From positions 79,121 to 143,120 of the forward strand of contig NZ_LRQV01000002.1 in assembly GCF_001567585.1 (NCBI RefSeq): 64,000 bases of DNA. Reading direction: 5' to 3'. The position numbers and the translations under genes were made by a program. The notes beneath the pieces are model-generated. The model saw only the letters and a program-made list of their open reading frames with translations. It was not told the DNA's origin and ran no database searches. The DNA comes from Micromonospora rosaria (GTDB lineage: Bacteria; Actinomycetota; Actinomycetes; Mycobacteriales; Micromonosporaceae). Shown here piece by piece: positions 9,262 to 17,775 of this stretch (positions are counted from its first letter, which is position 1; each line of letters opens with the position of its first letter).

Positions 9262-10924
9262 CGACGTCCTCCCTGCCGAAAGCGAGATAGCGCTGGCGCC
9301 GGGACCGGATCAGCTCCTGCCCGGCCAGGGGGGCCAGGTCGGCGAGCACCTCCGCCAACGCCGCCCGGACCGACTCCCCGGCCGCCACGTGGTCGCGCTG
9401 GCTGCCACCGGCGGGCTCCGGGACCACCCCGTCGACGATGCCCAGCCGCAGCAGCTCACGGGCGGTGAGCCGCAACGCCTCGGCGGCGGTCGGCGCGGCG
9501 GCCGGGTCCCGCCAGAGGATGGCGGCGCACCCCTCCGGACTGATCACCGAGTAGACCGCGTTCTCGCAGGCCAGAACCCGGTCCGCGACGCCGATGGCGA
9601 GGGCGCCGCCGCTGCCGCCCTCCCCGGTCACCACCGACACCACCGGCACCGGGAGGCCGGACATCAGCCGCAGGTTCTCCGCGATGGCCGCCGCCTGGCC
9701 GTGCTGCTCCGCCGCCATCCCCGGGTACGCGCCGGGCGTGTCGACGAACGTCACCACCGGCATCCCCACCTTGGCGGCGAGGCGCATCAGGCGGGCCGCC
9801 TTGCGGTAGCCCTCGGGGCTGGGCATGCCGAAGTTCCGGTCGACCAGCTCCCGGGTCGTGTGACCCTTCTGCTGGCCGATCAGCAGCACCGGGCGGCCGT
9901 CGAGCAGACCGATGCCGCCCACGATCGCCCGGCAGTCCCGGCCCATCCGGTCGCCCCGCAGCTCGACGAACCAGTCGAGCAGGTGCGCGGCGTAGTCCAG
10001 CGTGGTGGGCCGGTCCACGTGCCGGGCGAGCTGCACCGAATCCCAGGCGCGGCGCTCCGGCAGCGCGGCGGCGTCGGTGACGAGCACCCGGTCGGCGGGC
10101 GCCACGGGCGGGGGCCCCGGCCACCGCCGGCCGGCGCGCAGCAGCTGGCCGAGCACTCCCCGCAGCGCGGCGCGGGGCGTCACCAGGTCGATCAGACCGT
10201 GCTCCAGCAGGAACTCCGCGCTCTGGAAGTCGGCCGGCAGCTCCTGCCGGATGGTCTGGGCGATCACCCGCCGGCCCGCGAAACCCATCCGGACGCCAGG
10301 CTCGGCGATGATCACGTCGGCGAGGGAGGCGAACGAGGCCGCCACGCCGCCGTACGTCGGATCGGTGGCCACCGAGAGCGTGAGGATCCCCGCCTCGTCG
10401 AGGGCGGCCATCGCCTGGCTGGTCTTCGCCATCTGCATCAGCGACAGCGCGCCCTCCTGCATCCGCGCGCCGCCGGAGGCGGTGACGACCAGCAACGGCA
10501 CCCGCTCGCGCAGCGCCACCCCGGCCGCGGCGGTGATCCGCTCCCCCACCGCCACGCCCAGGCTGCCACCCATGAACCGGAAGTCCATCGCGGCCACGAC
10601 CACGGGCTGGTCCTCGATCCGGCCCCGGACACAGACCACCGCCTCGTCCAACCCGGTCCGGTCGGCGCTCGCCTTGAGCCGGTGCGGGTACGGCTGGTCG
10701 TCGACGAAGTCCAGGGGGTCCACGACGGTGGCGGCGCCGGCCGGCAGCGGCTCGGCGGAACCGGGGTCGAGCAGCTGCGCCAGCCGGGCCGGCGCGTCCA
10801 GCCGCTCGTGGTGCGCGCAGTGCGGGCACACCCGCAGGTTGCGCAGGAACCGCCGCTGGTAGATCAGCTCGGCGCAGCTGCCACACCGTCTCCAACTCGC
10901 CGCGTCGGTCAGCAGCGCAGTCAT
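9245..10924 (-). CDS. Fused acetyl-CoA carboxylase carboxyltransferase (AccD-AccA)
   Basis: A 559-residue fusion of the beta (AccD) and alpha (AccA) carboxyltransferase subunits, which transfers CO2 from biotin to acetyl-CoA to make malonyl-CoA. The N-terminal part has the AccD zinc ribbon, Cys14, Cys17, Cys33 and Cys36 (CGSC...CPHC). The crotonase-fold signatures are [19 protein letters not shown] and [11 protein letters not shown]. The C-terminal AccA half contains [32 protein letters not shown] and [15 protein letters not shown]. The ATG overlaps the stop of the small upstream gene (ATGA). Fused AccDA proteins of this size occur in actinomycete type II PKS clusters. The assignment is secure, and the location implies dedicated extender supply. 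Confidence 0.95.
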   Translation of the reverse strand: MTALLTDAASWRRCGSCAELIYQRRFLRNLRVCPHCAHHERLDAPARLAQLLDPGSAEPLPAGAATVVDPLDFVDDQPYPHRLKASADRTGLDEAVVCVRGRIEDQPVVVAAMDFRFMGGSLGVAVGERITAAAGVALRERVPLLVVTASGGARMQEGALSLMQMAKTSQAMAALDEAGILTLSVATDPTYGGVAASFASLADVIIAEPGVRMGFAGRRVIAQTIRQELPADFQSAEFLLEHGLIDLVTPRAALRGVLGQLLRAGRRWPGPPPVAPADRVLVTDAAALPERRAWDSVQLARHVDRPTTLDYAAHLLDWFVELRGDRMGRDCRAIVGGIGLLDGRPVLLIGQQKGHTTRELVDRNFGMPSPEGYRKAARLMRLAAKVGMPVVTFVDTPGAYPGMAAEQHGQAAAIAENLRLMSGLPVPVVSVVTGEGGSGGALAIGVADRVLACENAVYSVISPEGCAAILWRDPAAAPTAAEALRLTARELLRLGIVDGVVPEPAGGSQRDHVAAGESVRAALAEVLADLAPLAGQELIRSRRQRYLAFGREDVGDSAA

Positions 10925-11163
10925 CTCTCCCCCTTGTCTGCCCGGTCGTCCAGTTGGGACCACAACCGCCGCTCCACCGGCGTCGGCGGGATGTGGCCCG
11001 CCGGCCGTTCCGGATGCGTCGGGGGCGGTCCGCGGTGGCGGTACGGGGTGACCCCGGCGGCCAACTCGATCGACCTGCCGTACACGCACAGGCTCTCCCA
11101 CACCCACCGGAGCGAGGCCGCGCCGGCGCGTACCAGGGCGTGCAGGATCCGGGTCGGCTTCAC
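10921..11163 (-). CDS. Small cluster protein, possibly DUF6059 family
   Basis: An 80-residue basic protein that overlaps accDA by four bases and lies 12 bp after an ABM monooxygenase gene, so it is clearly part of the operon. It starts with an amphipathic helix ([20 protein letters not shown]), then CVYGRSIEL, and ends with a Pro-rich tail containing [19 protein letters not shown]. The HPE followed by P-x-T-x-x-E-R-x-L pattern is what I remember of DUF6059 proteins, small companions found in actinomycete type II PKS clusters. I could not check this, and no function is known to me. The codon usage and coupling make it a real gene. Confidence 0.65.
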   Translation of the reverse strand: MKPTRILHALVRAGAASLRWVWESLCVYGRSIELAAGVTPYRHRGPPPTHPERPAGHIPPTPVERRLWSQLDDRADKGER

Positions 11164-11175
11164 GGGCCACCCCTC

Positions 11176-11484
11176 TCAGTACGCGGCGACGATCTCGTAG
11201 ATGCCGTAGTGCCGCGCCCCGTCGCGGTCCTGGTACGGCCGCAGCGGCGAGGTGGCGTTGCGGTGCGCGGCCCCCTCCTCCCAGGCGCGGAAGTCGGCCA
11301 GGCTGGACCACTCGGACAGCACGGCGAAGCCACCCGGGTCGAGGGTCGAGCGCATCAGCTCGTTGCGCAGGAGCCCGGGCGTCGCCGCCAGCCGGCCGCT
11401 GATCTCGTGGTACGCCTTCTCGATCGCCCCCGGACCCTCCTGCGGCGCGCGCAGGTAGACGATCACCCGGGCCCGCCCGGTCAC
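11176..11484 (-). CDS. Antibiotic biosynthesis monooxygenase (ABM)-like protein
   Basis: This 102-residue protein has the ferredoxin-like ABM dimeric alpha-beta barrel pattern. It begins [20 protein letters not shown], continues with a helix ending [12 protein letters not shown], then [19 protein letters not shown] and a C-terminal strand. Trp/Phe in the [13 protein letters not shown] stretch is the family hallmark. Members (ActVA-Orf6, TcmH, PdmH/PdmI types) oxidise anthrone-like rings with O2 without cofactor, or act with cyclases to shape the polyketide. It overlaps the adjacent ABM gene by four bases, and the two may form a heterodimer or act in succession. Oxidation of the polycyclic intermediate to a quinone is the most likely role. 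Confidence 0.82.
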   Translation of the reverse strand: MTGRARVIVYLRAPQEGPGAIEKAYHEISGRLAATPGLLRNELMRSTLDPGGFAVLSEWSSLADFRAWEEGAAHRNATSPLRPYQDRDGARHYGIYEIVAAY

Positions 11485-11801
11485 CGGGTCGCCGCCTCGG
11501 TACCGGTCAGCGCGTGGCGCACCGTCATGGTGCTCATCGCGCCGCCCGAGCGGTACGGGTGCAGCGTCATCCGGTGCTCGACGTGCTGGTCGCTGCGCTC
11601 GAACTCGCGGAAGCTCGGCTCGTCGGTCCAGTCGCTGAAGATGTAGTAGACGTGCGCTTCCGTCTCACTGCGGCACAGCCACTGCCCGAGGTTGGCCGGG
11701 TGGTCGGTGACCCTCCGCCCGACGGACAACCACGCCTGCTCGAAGTCGTTCTCCATGCCGGGCCTGATCTCGGCCCGCAGCATCACCCGGAAGGTGCCCA
11801 C
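11481..11801 (-). CDS. Second ABM-type monooxygenase/cyclase component
   Basis: A 106-residue protein with the same ABM-like fold as its neighbour but low identity to it. It has [20 protein letters not shown], then [33 protein letters not shown] and a His-containing helix [16 protein letters not shown]. The W-x-D-E-x-x-F-R-E-F segment corresponds to the ABM signature. In pradimicin-type clusters two such small cofactor-free oxygenases (PdmH, PdmI) occur together and complete ring formation with the cyclases; that parallel guides the call. It follows the ketoreductase gene by two bases and overlaps the next ABM gene, so it is firmly in the core operon. Confidence 0.78.
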   Translation of the reverse strand: MGTFRVMLRAEIRPGMENDFEQAWLSVGRRVTDHPANLGQWLCRSETEAHVYYIFSDWTDEPSFREFERSDQHVEHRMTLHPYRSGGAMSTMTVRHALTGTEAATR

Positions 11802-11802
11802 G

Positions 11803-12552
11803 TCAGATGCCTCCGTCCACGTTGAGGGTCTCGCCGGTGATGTAGGCGGCCCGGTCGCTCAGGAGGAACGCCACCGCGTCGGCGACGTCCTCCGGCCGGC
11901 CGAACCGGCCCATCGCGATGATCTGGGCGTAGCGCTGGGCGTACGCCTGGCGTTGCTCGGGGGAGAGCTTCTCGGCCTCCTCGGTCTCGATCATCCCGGG
12001 GGCGACCACGTTGACCCGGATACCGCGTGGGCTGAGTTCCTTGGTGAGCGACCGCATGAAGCCGACCAGGCCGGCCTTGGCGGCGGTGTAGTGGGCGCGC
12101 AGCGGGATGCCCACCGTCGCCACACGGGAGCCGACGGCGACGACCGAGGAACCCTCACCCATCAGCGGCAGCGCCTTGTTCAGCACGAGGAACGCGGCGG
12201 TGAGGCTGGTGTCCACCACCCGGTGCCACTCCTGCGGGGTCAGGTCGGCGAACGGCACGTGGCTGATCACCCCGGCGTTGTGCACCAGCCCGTGCAGCGG
12301 ACGCCCGGTGTCCCGGGCCTCCGCCACCAGCCGCTCCACGTCGGCGACCTCGGTGACGTCGGCGCGTACCAGCCGGTGGTCACCGCCGAGGTCCTTCAGC
12401 TCGCGACGCAGGGTCTCGACGTGCTCGCCCTCGGTGCGGTAGCAGGTGACGACGGTGGCACCGGCGCGGGCCAGGCCGAGCACGACGCCCCGCCCGATCC
12501 CCCGGCTTCCCCCGGTGACGATCACGTTTTTGCCGGCAAGTAGACCGGTCAT
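11803..12552 (-). CDS. Polyketide ketoreductase (SDR), catalytically complete
   Basis: A 249-residue short-chain dehydrogenase with the NADPH motif TGGSRGIG near residues 13-20, HNAG near 91-94, and the catalytic triad Ser142, Tyr155, Lys159 (VGSRVAT...HYTAAKAG). It resembles the ketoreductases of pentangular polyphenol clusters (PdmG type) and FabG. It would reduce one keto group of the nascent or cyclised polyketide, fixing later ring chemistry. It lies between a DUF1772 gene (28 bp) and an ABM gene (1 bp). Comparison with the related SDR at 17776-18513 is informative: the spacing from position 142 to Tyr155 is identical, but only this copy keeps the serine. Confidence 0.9.
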   Translation of the reverse strand: MTGLLAGKNVIVTGGSRGIGRGVVLGLARAGATVVTCYRTEGEHVETLRRELKDLGGDHRLVRADVTEVADVERLVAEARDTGRPLHGLVHNAGVISHVPFADLTPQEWHRVVDTSLTAAFLVLNKALPLMGEGSSVVAVGSRVATVGIPLRAHYTAAKAGLVGFMRSLTKELSPRGIRVNVVAPGMIETEEAEKLSPEQRQAYAQRYAQIIAMGRFGRPEDVADAVAFLLSDRAAYITGETLNVDGGI

Positions 12553-12580
12553 GACTTCCTCTCAGTGGTTGTCGAGCGGG

Positions 12581-13042
12581 TCACGGCATCGCCGTGAGGA
12601 CCACGACGTTGAGCCCGAAGCCGGCACAGGCCAGCACGGTGCGGGCGAGGTTCCAGTTCCGCCAGCGTCGGCGCGGGTCGACCTCGGCCCAGTCGAGCGG
12701 CAGCGCCGCCGGGTCGAGGTCGCGCACCCACCGGTTGATCGGCACCTGCCGGGTGACGGAGATGACCATCACCGCGGCCAGGCACACGGTGGCGAGGACG
12801 ACCGGCGTGCGGACGGTGGGGTCGGTGACGCGGACGGCGAGCACCAGGTCGGCCAGGACGCTCAGGCCGAAGCAGATCGGCATGAACGGGTCGTAGCGGC
12901 TCCACAGGTAGCGGTGCGCGGCGACGTAGCGGTCCGGGGGAAGGGTCCGCATGAACGGGATGATCCCGAGCATGGTGGACACCAGCACCCCGGCGGTGAG
13001 ACCGCTGCCGACCACCGCCACCACCGCGAGCACCTCGGACAA
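12581..13042 (-). CDS. DUF1772 membrane protein, anthrone-oxygenase-like (copy 1)
   Basis: About 153 residues with four hydrophobic helices: an N-terminal one after MSEVLAVVAVVGSG, two central ones, and a last one near the C-terminus. Conserved polar motifs include FMRTLPPDRYVAAHRYLWSR and RQVPINRWVRDLDP, which match the DUF1772 (anthrone oxygenase) family. That family includes the fungal emodin-anthrone oxygenase HypC. The protein probably sits in the membrane and helps convert an anthrone-like intermediate to a quinone; this is inferred from the family. The start is a TTG at 13042 behind a GGTGGG ribosome site; a GTG nine bases downstream is an alternative. A paralogue lies at 17297-17761 across the divergent promoter. 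Confidence 0.82.
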   Translation of the reverse strand: MSEVLAVVAVVGSGLTAGVLVSTMLGIIPFMRTLPPDRYVAAHRYLWSRYDPFMPICFGLSVLADLVLAVRVTDPTVRTPVVLATVCLAAVMVISVTRQVPINRWVRDLDPAALPLDWAEVDPRRRWRNWNLARTVLACAGFGLNVVVLTAMP

Positions 13043-13058
13043 CGGTCACCCACCCCCG

Positions 13059-13538
13059 TCAGGCCGGGGCGCCGGTCGCCGGCGTCTCCGCCGCCGCCCG
13101 CTCCACGATCTCCTTGATCCGCCGCATCTCCTTCGCGGTCTGCGCGTCGAGGTGCCGCTGGGCGCCGGCGTTGTCGACCGGCGCGTCCGGCTTCATTTGG
13201 AACTGCTGGATCCAGCGCAGCTCGGTCCCGCCGGGCACCTCGCGGTACTCCCAGAACAGGTGCATGAACTCCAGCAGCGGCCCGGTCTCGATCCGCTTGG
13301 CGTGCACGGTCCGCGACGCCCGGTCGGCGCGGCGCTCGGAGACCCAGCTCCAGACCGTGCCGTCCGGCTCCGGGTGCATGGTCAGGCGGAAGCGGACCCG
13401 GTCGCCCTCCCGCTCCAGGATCTCCACGCTGCGGTACTCGCCGAACAGCGTCGGCCACGACTCCAGGTCGTTGGTCATGTCCCAGACCAGGTCCAGCGGA
13501 GCCGCGATCACGACCCGGTTGTCCGTGCGGCCCGCCAT
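13059..13538 (-). CDS. Polyketide aromatase/cyclase (SRPBCC, TcmN/WhiE-VI type)
   Basis: A 159-residue START/SRPBCC-fold protein. It begins MAGRTDNRVVIAAPLDLVWD and continues MTNDLESWPTLFGEYRSVEI, the standard opening of single-domain aromatase/cyclases. RVRFRLTMHPEPDGTVWSW, LEFMHLFWEYREV and ELRWIQQFQMKPDAPV follow, ending in a helix that packs into the pocket. These enzymes bind the ACP-tethered poly-beta-ketone in a deep cavity and direct first-ring cyclisation and aromatisation (C9-C14 in the TcmN/WhiE class). It follows the ACP gene by one base, the same gene order as whiE ORF V-VI. The call is firm; the exact cyclisation regiochemistry is inferred. Confidence 0.93.
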   Translation of the reverse strand: MAGRTDNRVVIAAPLDLVWDMTNDLESWPTLFGEYRSVEILEREGDRVRFRLTMHPEPDGTVWSWVSERRADRASRTVHAKRIETGPLLEFMHLFWEYREVPGGTELRWIQQFQMKPDAPVDNAGAQRHLDAQTAKEMRRIKEIVERAAAETPATGAPA

Positions 13539-13539
13539 G

Positions 13540-13791
13540 TCACACCGCCGCCAGACGCCGGTTGACGTAGTCGAGAGTCGCCCTGGGCGTGCGCATCTCC
13601 TCGACCGCCTCGTCCGGGATGGACATGCCGAGCTTCTGCTGGATGTGCGTGGCGATCTCCAGCACCGCGAGCGAGTCGAACTCCAGGTCCTCGTACGGAG
13701 CGTCGAGCGACTCCTCGGTGACGTCGCCGCCGCTCTGGTCGTCGACGGCGCGCAGGATGCCCAACAGGTCGTCGAAGGTGAACTGACTCAT
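13540..13791 (-). CDS. Acyl carrier protein of the minimal type II PKS
   Basis: An 83-residue ACP with the phosphopantetheine attachment motif FDSLAVLE, the serine being about residue 40. It has the expected four-helix spacing (FTFDDLLGILRAV at the start, TPRATLDYVNRRL at the end). A 4'-phosphopantetheinyl transferase would convert it to the holo form carrying the growing chain. It lies 42 bp after the KS-beta gene and one base before the aromatase/cyclase, giving the standard KS-alpha, KS-beta, ACP, cyclase order. It is the only ACP I can see in the window, which matters because a KAS III-primed system often has a second ACP; one could lie left of the window. Confidence 0.96.
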   Translation of the reverse strand: MSQFTFDDLLGILRAVDDQSGGDVTEESLDAPYEDLEFDSLAVLEIATHIQQKLGMSIPDEAVEEMRTPRATLDYVNRRLAAV

Positions 13792-13833
13792 GACCCCTCC
13801 CCAGGGTGTCGGGTGATTCGGACGGTGTGCTGG

Positions 13834-15051
13834 TCAGCGGTCCGGGCCGCGGACGACGACCGCGGAGTTGAAGCCGCCGTGGCCCCGGGCCAGCACCAGG
13901 GCGGTCGCCAGCCGGGCCGGCCGGGCGGCGCCGCAGACCAGGTCGAGCTGGTACTCCGGCGCCGGTTCGGCGACGTTGACGGTCGGCGGGATGACGCCGT
14001 CGCGGATGGCCAGCAGCGCCGTGACCACGTCGAGCGGGCCGGCGCCGGCGTACATCCGGCCGGTCGTGGTCTTGGGCGCGGTCACCGGCACACCACGCGG
14101 GCCGAACACGCCACGCAGCGCGTCGGCCTCCGCCCGGTCCAGCGCGGGCACGCCCGCCGCGTCGGCGAGGACCACGTCGACCTCGTCCGGGCGGACGCCG
14201 GCGTCGGCCAGCGCCCGCACGATCGCGCGGCCCAGCGCGGGCGGCCGGGCGGAGCCGGGCGGCGGGTCGAAGGTCGCGGCGTACCCGGCGATGACCCCGT
14301 AGCCCCGCACCCCACGCCCACGCGCGGCGGCGGCGTCCTCGACGGTCATCATCGCGCCGCCCTCGGCCGGCACGAAGCCGCCCGCGGCGCTGTCGAACGG
14401 CAGGTACGCCCGGGCCGGGTCGTCGCTGCGGCTGAGCAGCCGGGTGGCGATCTGGGCGGTCAGGCCGGCCGGGGACATCGGCGCGTCCGTCCCGCCGGCC
14501 AGCACCATGCGGGTGCCGCCGCGCAGGACGCGCCGCGCCTGGCCGAGCGCGTCGAGCCCGCCGGCCTGGTCGGCCGCGAGCACCCCGCAGGGTCCGCGCA
14601 TCTGGTGCCGGATCGAGAGCTGCCCGGTGGTCGCGGCGTAGAACCAGGCCACCGACATGTACGCGCTGACGTGCAGCGGACCCCTGGTCCACAGCTTCTG
14701 CAGCTCGCGCTGCCCGAAGACGGTGCCACCGGCGGAGTTGGCGGTGATCACCCCCATCTCGTACTCGGGCCAGGCCAGCGGGTCGATGCCCGCGTCGGCG
14801 AGAGCCTCCTCGGCGGCGACCAGCGCCATGTGGGTCATGTGGTCGGTCTGCGGTCGCAGCTTCTTCGGGACGCGCTCCACCGCGTCGAGGTCGCGCACCT
14901 CACCGGCGAGCCGGCTCGGATAGCCGCTCGCGTCGTACGCCCCGATCACGTCGATGGCGCCCTTGCCGGCCACGGTGGCCGACCAGTACGCCGCCAACCC
15001 GACCCCGGTGGGCGCGGCGACACCGATGCCGGTGACCGTGGCCGTGGTCAT
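13834..15051 (-). CDS. KS-beta / chain length factor of type II PKS
   Basis: A 405-residue ketosynthase-fold protein in which the active-site cysteine is replaced by glutamine. The motif reads LAADQAGGLDALG where KS-alpha has the cysteine, the diagnostic feature of a chain length factor. It starts MTTATVTGIGVAAPTGVGLA and contains YEMGVITANSAGG, FDSAAGGFVPAEGGAMM and TTTGRMYAGAGPLDV, and ends GGFNSAVVV. As the heterodimer partner of KS-alpha it sets the number of malonyl extensions and supports priming. The ATG overlaps the KS-alpha stop by four bases (ATGA), giving stoichiometric coupled translation. The sequence context suggests a long-chain (spore-pigment/pentangular) class, but chain length was not derived. 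Confidence 0.96.
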   Translation of the reverse strand: MTTATVTGIGVAAPTGVGLAAYWSATVAGKGAIDVIGAYDASGYPSRLAGEVRDLDAVERVPKKLRPQTDHMTHMALVAAEEALADAGIDPLAWPEYEMGVITANSAGGTVFGQRELQKLWTRGPLHVSAYMSVAWFYAATTGQLSIRHQMRGPCGVLAADQAGGLDALGQARRVLRGGTRMVLAGGTDAPMSPAGLTAQIATRLLSRSDDPARAYLPFDSAAGGFVPAEGGAMMTVEDAAAARGRGVRGYGVIAGYAATFDPPPGSARPPALGRAIVRALADAGVRPDEVDVVLADAAGVPALDRAEADALRGVFGPRGVPVTAPKTTTGRMYAGAGPLDVVTALLAIRDGVIPPTVNVAEPAPEYQLDLVCGAARPARLATALVLARGHGGFNSAVVVRGPDR

Positions 15052-16319
15052 GCCGCCACCCGCCCCGGCGCGGCCACCAGCACCGCCGTCTGGAAGCCAC
15101 CGAACCCGCTGCCGACGCTGAGCACCACGTCGACGGGGTGCTCCCGGGCGTGCACCGGCACGTAGTCCAGGTCGCACTCCGGATCCCGGTGGTGCAGGTT
15201 CGCCGTCGGCGGCACGACGTCGTGGGTGATGGCGAGGATGCTCGCGGCGATCTCGATGGAACCGATCGCGCCCAGCGAGTGCCCGACCATCGACTTGATG
15301 GAGCTCATCGGCACCCGGTACGCGTGCCCGCCGAGGCTGGCCTTCACCGCCGCCGTCTCGTGCCGGTCGTTCTGCCGGGTACCCGAGCCGTGCGCGTTGA
15401 CGTAGTCCACCTCCGCCGGGGTGATCCGCGCCTGCCGCAGCGCCGCGCGGATCGCCTCGGCCATCTCGCGGCCGTCGGCCTTCAGACCGGTCATGTGGTA
15501 CGCGTTGGCGCGGCTGGCGTACCCGACGAGGTCGGCGTGGACGCGGGCCTCGCGGCGACGGGCGTGGCCGGCCTCCTCGACGACGAACACCGCCGAGCCC
15601 TCACCGAGCACGATGCCGTCGCGGTCACGGTCGAACGGGCGGCAGGCCCCGGCCGGGTCGGCGTTGTTCGGTGTGGTCGCCTTCAACGCGTCGAAGCAGG
15701 CCACGGTGATCGGCGACACCGGCGCCTCGGTCGCACCGGCGATCACCACGTCGGCGGTGCCCTCGGCGATGAGCTGCATGGCGTGCCCCAGCGCGTCCAG
15801 GCCGGAGGTGCACCCGGTGGAGACCACGGTGGCCGGTCCCTCCGCGCCCACCAGCCAGGCCACCTCGGTCGCCACCGAGCTGGGCACCATGAACTGGTAG
15901 CTGTGCGGCACCGCGTACGTCCAGTCGGTCAGCCAGCGCCGGCCGCCGTCGCTGACGACGACGTACTCCTGCTCCATCTTGGTGGTGTTGCCGACCGCGT
16001 TGCCGATCGCGACCGCGACCCGGTCCGGGTCGACCTCGCCATCGCCGAGGCCGCTGTCGGCCAGCGCCTCGCGGGCCGCCACCACGGCGAACTGCGCGGC
16101 GCGGTCCATCCGCCGGATCTCCTGCGGGGTCAGCCCGGACAGCGCCGGATCGAAGTCGCACTCGGCGGCGATGCGGCAGCGGAACCCGGCCGCGTCGAAC
16201 AGCGAGATCGGGCGGGTCGCGGTCCGGCCGGAGGTCATCATGTCCCAGAAGGCCTTGCTGCCCGGCTCGCCGGGCGCGACGACCCCCATCCCGGTGACCA
16301 CCGCGCGGCGGGTGCTCAC
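15048..16319 (-). CDS. KS-alpha ketosynthase of type II PKS
   Basis: A 423-residue beta-ketoacyl synthase from a GTG start that overlaps the cupin stop (GTGA). The catalytic cysteine is about residue 170 in VVSTGCTSGLDALG. The two active-site histidines are in VNAHGSGT and KSMVGHSLGAIG. It catalyses decarboxylative condensation of malonyl-ACP in complex with the chain length factor. Other conserved blocks are VTGMGVVAPGEPG, RMDRAAQFAV, GNAVGNTTKMEQEY and FDRDRDGIVLGEGSA. Cupin-KSalpha-KSbeta-ACP-cyclase is the WhiE ORF II-VI order, so the core is of spore-pigment/pentangular ancestry. A longer reading frame upstream exists but would run into the cupin gene and lacks a start with support. Confidence 0.97.
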   Translation of the reverse strand: MSTRRAVVTGMGVVAPGEPGSKAFWDMMTSGRTATRPISLFDAAGFRCRIAAECDFDPALSGLTPQEIRRMDRAAQFAVVAAREALADSGLGDGEVDPDRVAVAIGNAVGNTTKMEQEYVVVSDGGRRWLTDWTYAVPHSYQFMVPSSVATEVAWLVGAEGPATVVSTGCTSGLDALGHAMQLIAEGTADVVIAGATEAPVSPITVACFDALKATTPNNADPAGACRPFDRDRDGIVLGEGSAVFVVEEAGHARRREARVHADLVGYASRANAYHMTGLKADGREMAEAIRAALRQARITPAEVDYVNAHGSGTRQNDRHETAAVKASLGGHAYRVPMSSIKSMVGHSLGAIGSIEIAASILAITHDVVPPTANLHHRDPECDLDYVPVHAREHPVDVVLSVGSGFGGFQTAVLVAAPGRVAA

Positions 16320-16762
16320 CGCACGCCCCCGGTTTCCCGCACCGGCCCGCCGACCTGCGGGGGTGGGCCCTCGGTCAGCGGCTCCTCGACGTCGACGTGC
16401 CCGAGGTCCGGGCGGGGCGCCAGCGGGCCGTTGTGGAAGACCACCCGGGCCGGCACGTCGCCGCGGTTCTCGAACCGGTGCCGTACGCCGACCGGGATCA
16501 GCAGGCTGTCGTCGGCGCGCAGCGTCAGCTCCTGCGACTCGGCCCGCACGTGCAGCTCGCCCTCGACGACGTAGACGAACTCCTCGGAGTACGGGTGGTA
16601 GTGCTCGATCACGTACTCGCCGGGTTCGAGGCGGCCCACACCCATGAAGCCGGAGGTGGCGCCCACCGAGCGGGGGCTCAGCAGCAGGTTGATGGTGCCG
16701 CCCCGGCGGTGGTCGGCCGGGGTGTCGCACAGCGAGACCTTGCGGATCATCGGAGCGGACAC
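16316..16762 (-). CDS. Cupin polyketide cyclase/oxygenase (TcmJ/WhiE-II type)
   Basis: A 148-residue single-cupin protein. The metal-binding histidines and glutamate appear in the two cupin motifs: GEYVIEHYHPYSEEFVYVVE (H-x-H-type with a Glu) and LLIPVGVRHRFENRG. TcmJ/WhiE-II family cupins assist late ring closure and aromatisation in pentangular and spore-pigment pathways. The protein begins SAPMIRKVSLCDTPADH and has a Pro-rich C-terminal tail. The gene precedes KS-alpha with a four-base overlap and follows the TcmI-type cyclase by about 34 bp. Metal dependence is expected from the motif, but no activity can be read directly. Confidence 0.9.
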   Translation of the reverse strand: MSAPMIRKVSLCDTPADHRRGGTINLLLSPRSVGATSGFMGVGRLEPGEYVIEHYHPYSEEFVYVVEGELHVRAESQELTLRADDSLLIPVGVRHRFENRGDVPARVVFHNGPLAPRPDLGHVDVEEPLTEGPPPQVGGPVRETGGVR

Positions 16763-16796
16763 AGCGTGTCTCCTTCTTCGTCAGGGTCGCCGGGAC

Positions 16797-17117
16797 TCAG
16801 TCCCGCTCCCACTCGTAGAACCGCTCGGCCATCGAGTCCTTCGGCTCCCGCCAGGACGGGTGGTACGGGCTCATGTACTTGGCGAGCTTGGTGTTCACGT
16901 CCTGGAACAGGGGGTGTTCCCGGGCCTGGTAGAGCCGTGGCGTGCTGTCCTCGTCCGCCTCGACCAGGTGGAAGTAGAGTCCGTGGAACGTGAACAGCGT
17001 CCGGCTCCGGACGCCGATCAGCTCCGGCAGTTCGGTGGCGTCGGACTCCGCGAAGATCGCCGCCACGTCCGCCGCGTTCTCCGGCTCCAGCCGAGCCACG
17101 ATCAGGGTCCGGTGCAT
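16797..17117 (-). CDS. TcmI-family polyketide cyclase
   Basis: A 106-residue alpha-beta barrel protein of the polyketide cyclase family (TcmI, WhiE-VII). Hallmarks are the start MHRTLIVARLEPENAADVAA, the middle RTLFTFHGLYFHLVEADED, and the His/Trp-rich end YMSPYHPSWREPKDSMAERF followed by YEWERD. Members catalyse the final ring closures of tetra- and pentacyclic skeletons without cofactors. It is the first gene of the leftward core operon, so its start defines one side of the 179-bp divergent promoter region that carries SARP-type repeats. With the SRPBCC and cupin cyclases it completes the three-cyclase set of pentangular pathways. Confidence 0.93.
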   Translation of the reverse strand: MHRTLIVARLEPENAADVAAIFAESDATELPELIGVRSRTLFTFHGLYFHLVEADEDSTPRLYQAREHPLFQDVNTKLAKYMSPYHPSWREPKDSMAERFYEWERD

Positions 17118-17182
17118 CAGGGCTCCTCTCGTCGAGCCGCCGCGCGGCCTGTGACGCAGGCTGGCAAAGCCCGCTCGGAGCG

Positions 17183-17234
17183 CTGTCGAGCCTCGCTCGA
17201 CGACCGCCGGTGCCCGTCGAGTCGTCCTCGATCC
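17183..17234. promoter_or_regulatory. Two pairs of SARP-type heptamer repeats in the core divergent promoter
   Basis: TCGA cores start at 17186, 17197, 17217 and 17228: two pairs, each with exact 11-bp spacing, as in SARP (ActII-ORF4/DnrI) binding sites. Reading leftward, the first pair is TCGAGCG-N4-TCGACAG. Reading rightward, the second is TCGAGTC-N4-TCGATCC. One pair points at each divergent operon. The rightward heptamer TCGATCC recurs before the P450 gene. A good -10 at the canonical 8-bp spacing is not obvious here. Confidence 0.65.
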
Positions 17235-17296
17235 GCCTTCTAGCCGCCCGTGGCACCGTCGCTGCGACCTGACCGGAGTCGACCGGAGGTTCTGCC

Positions 17297-17761
17297 ATGG
17301 CCACCGACGTCCTGACCTTCGTCGCGCTGCTGGGCAGCGGGACCACCGCCGGCGTGCTGTTCGCGGTGGCGTTGAGCATGGTGCCGGCGCTGCGCGCCAT
17401 GCCGGTGGACCGCTACGTGCAGGCGCACCGGCTGCTCGGCCGCAACTGGGACCCGACCATGCCGATCGTGGTGCTGACCACGGTGGCGGCGCTGCTCGCC
17501 CTCGCCGTCGTGGTCGACCCGGTGCCGAGCCGGGTGGCCTTCGGCCTGGGCGCGGTCCTGATGGCGGCGGTCGCCGGCGTCTCCCACCTCGGCAACGTGC
17601 CCCTGAACCGGAGCGTGAAGTCGCTGCCGGCGGAGACCGTGCCCGGCCCGGACTGGGTGGACCCCCGCCCGGTGTGGGGACGGCTGCACCTGCTGCGGAC
17701 CTCGCTGGCCCTGGCGGCCTTCCTGCTCGGCCTGGTCACGGTCCTCTTCGTCCAGCCCTGA
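17297..17761 (+). CDS. DUF1772 membrane protein, anthrone-oxygenase-like (copy 2)
   Basis: A 154-residue integral membrane protein with four predicted helices. It starts MATDVLTFVALLGSGTTAGV and carries PALRAMPVDRYVQAHRLLGR and GNVPLNRSVKSLPAETVPGP, the same landmarks as its paralogue at 12581-13042 (RTLPPDRYVAAHR, RQVPINRWVRDLDP). Both belong to the anthrone-oxygenase-like DUF1772 family. It is the first gene of the rightward operon and is preceded by GGAGG. Two copies on opposite sides of one promoter imply a heteromeric or sequential oxidation function; which anthrone-like carbon is oxidised is unknown. Confidence 0.82.
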   Translation: MATDVLTFVALLGSGTTAGVLFAVALSMVPALRAMPVDRYVQAHRLLGRNWDPTMPIVVLTTVAALLALAVVVDPVPSRVAFGLGAVLMAAVAGVSHLGNVPLNRSVKSLPAETVPGPDWVDPRPVWGRLHLLRTSLALAAFLLGLVTVLFVQP

Positions 17762-17775
17762 CCCGAGGAGAAGAC

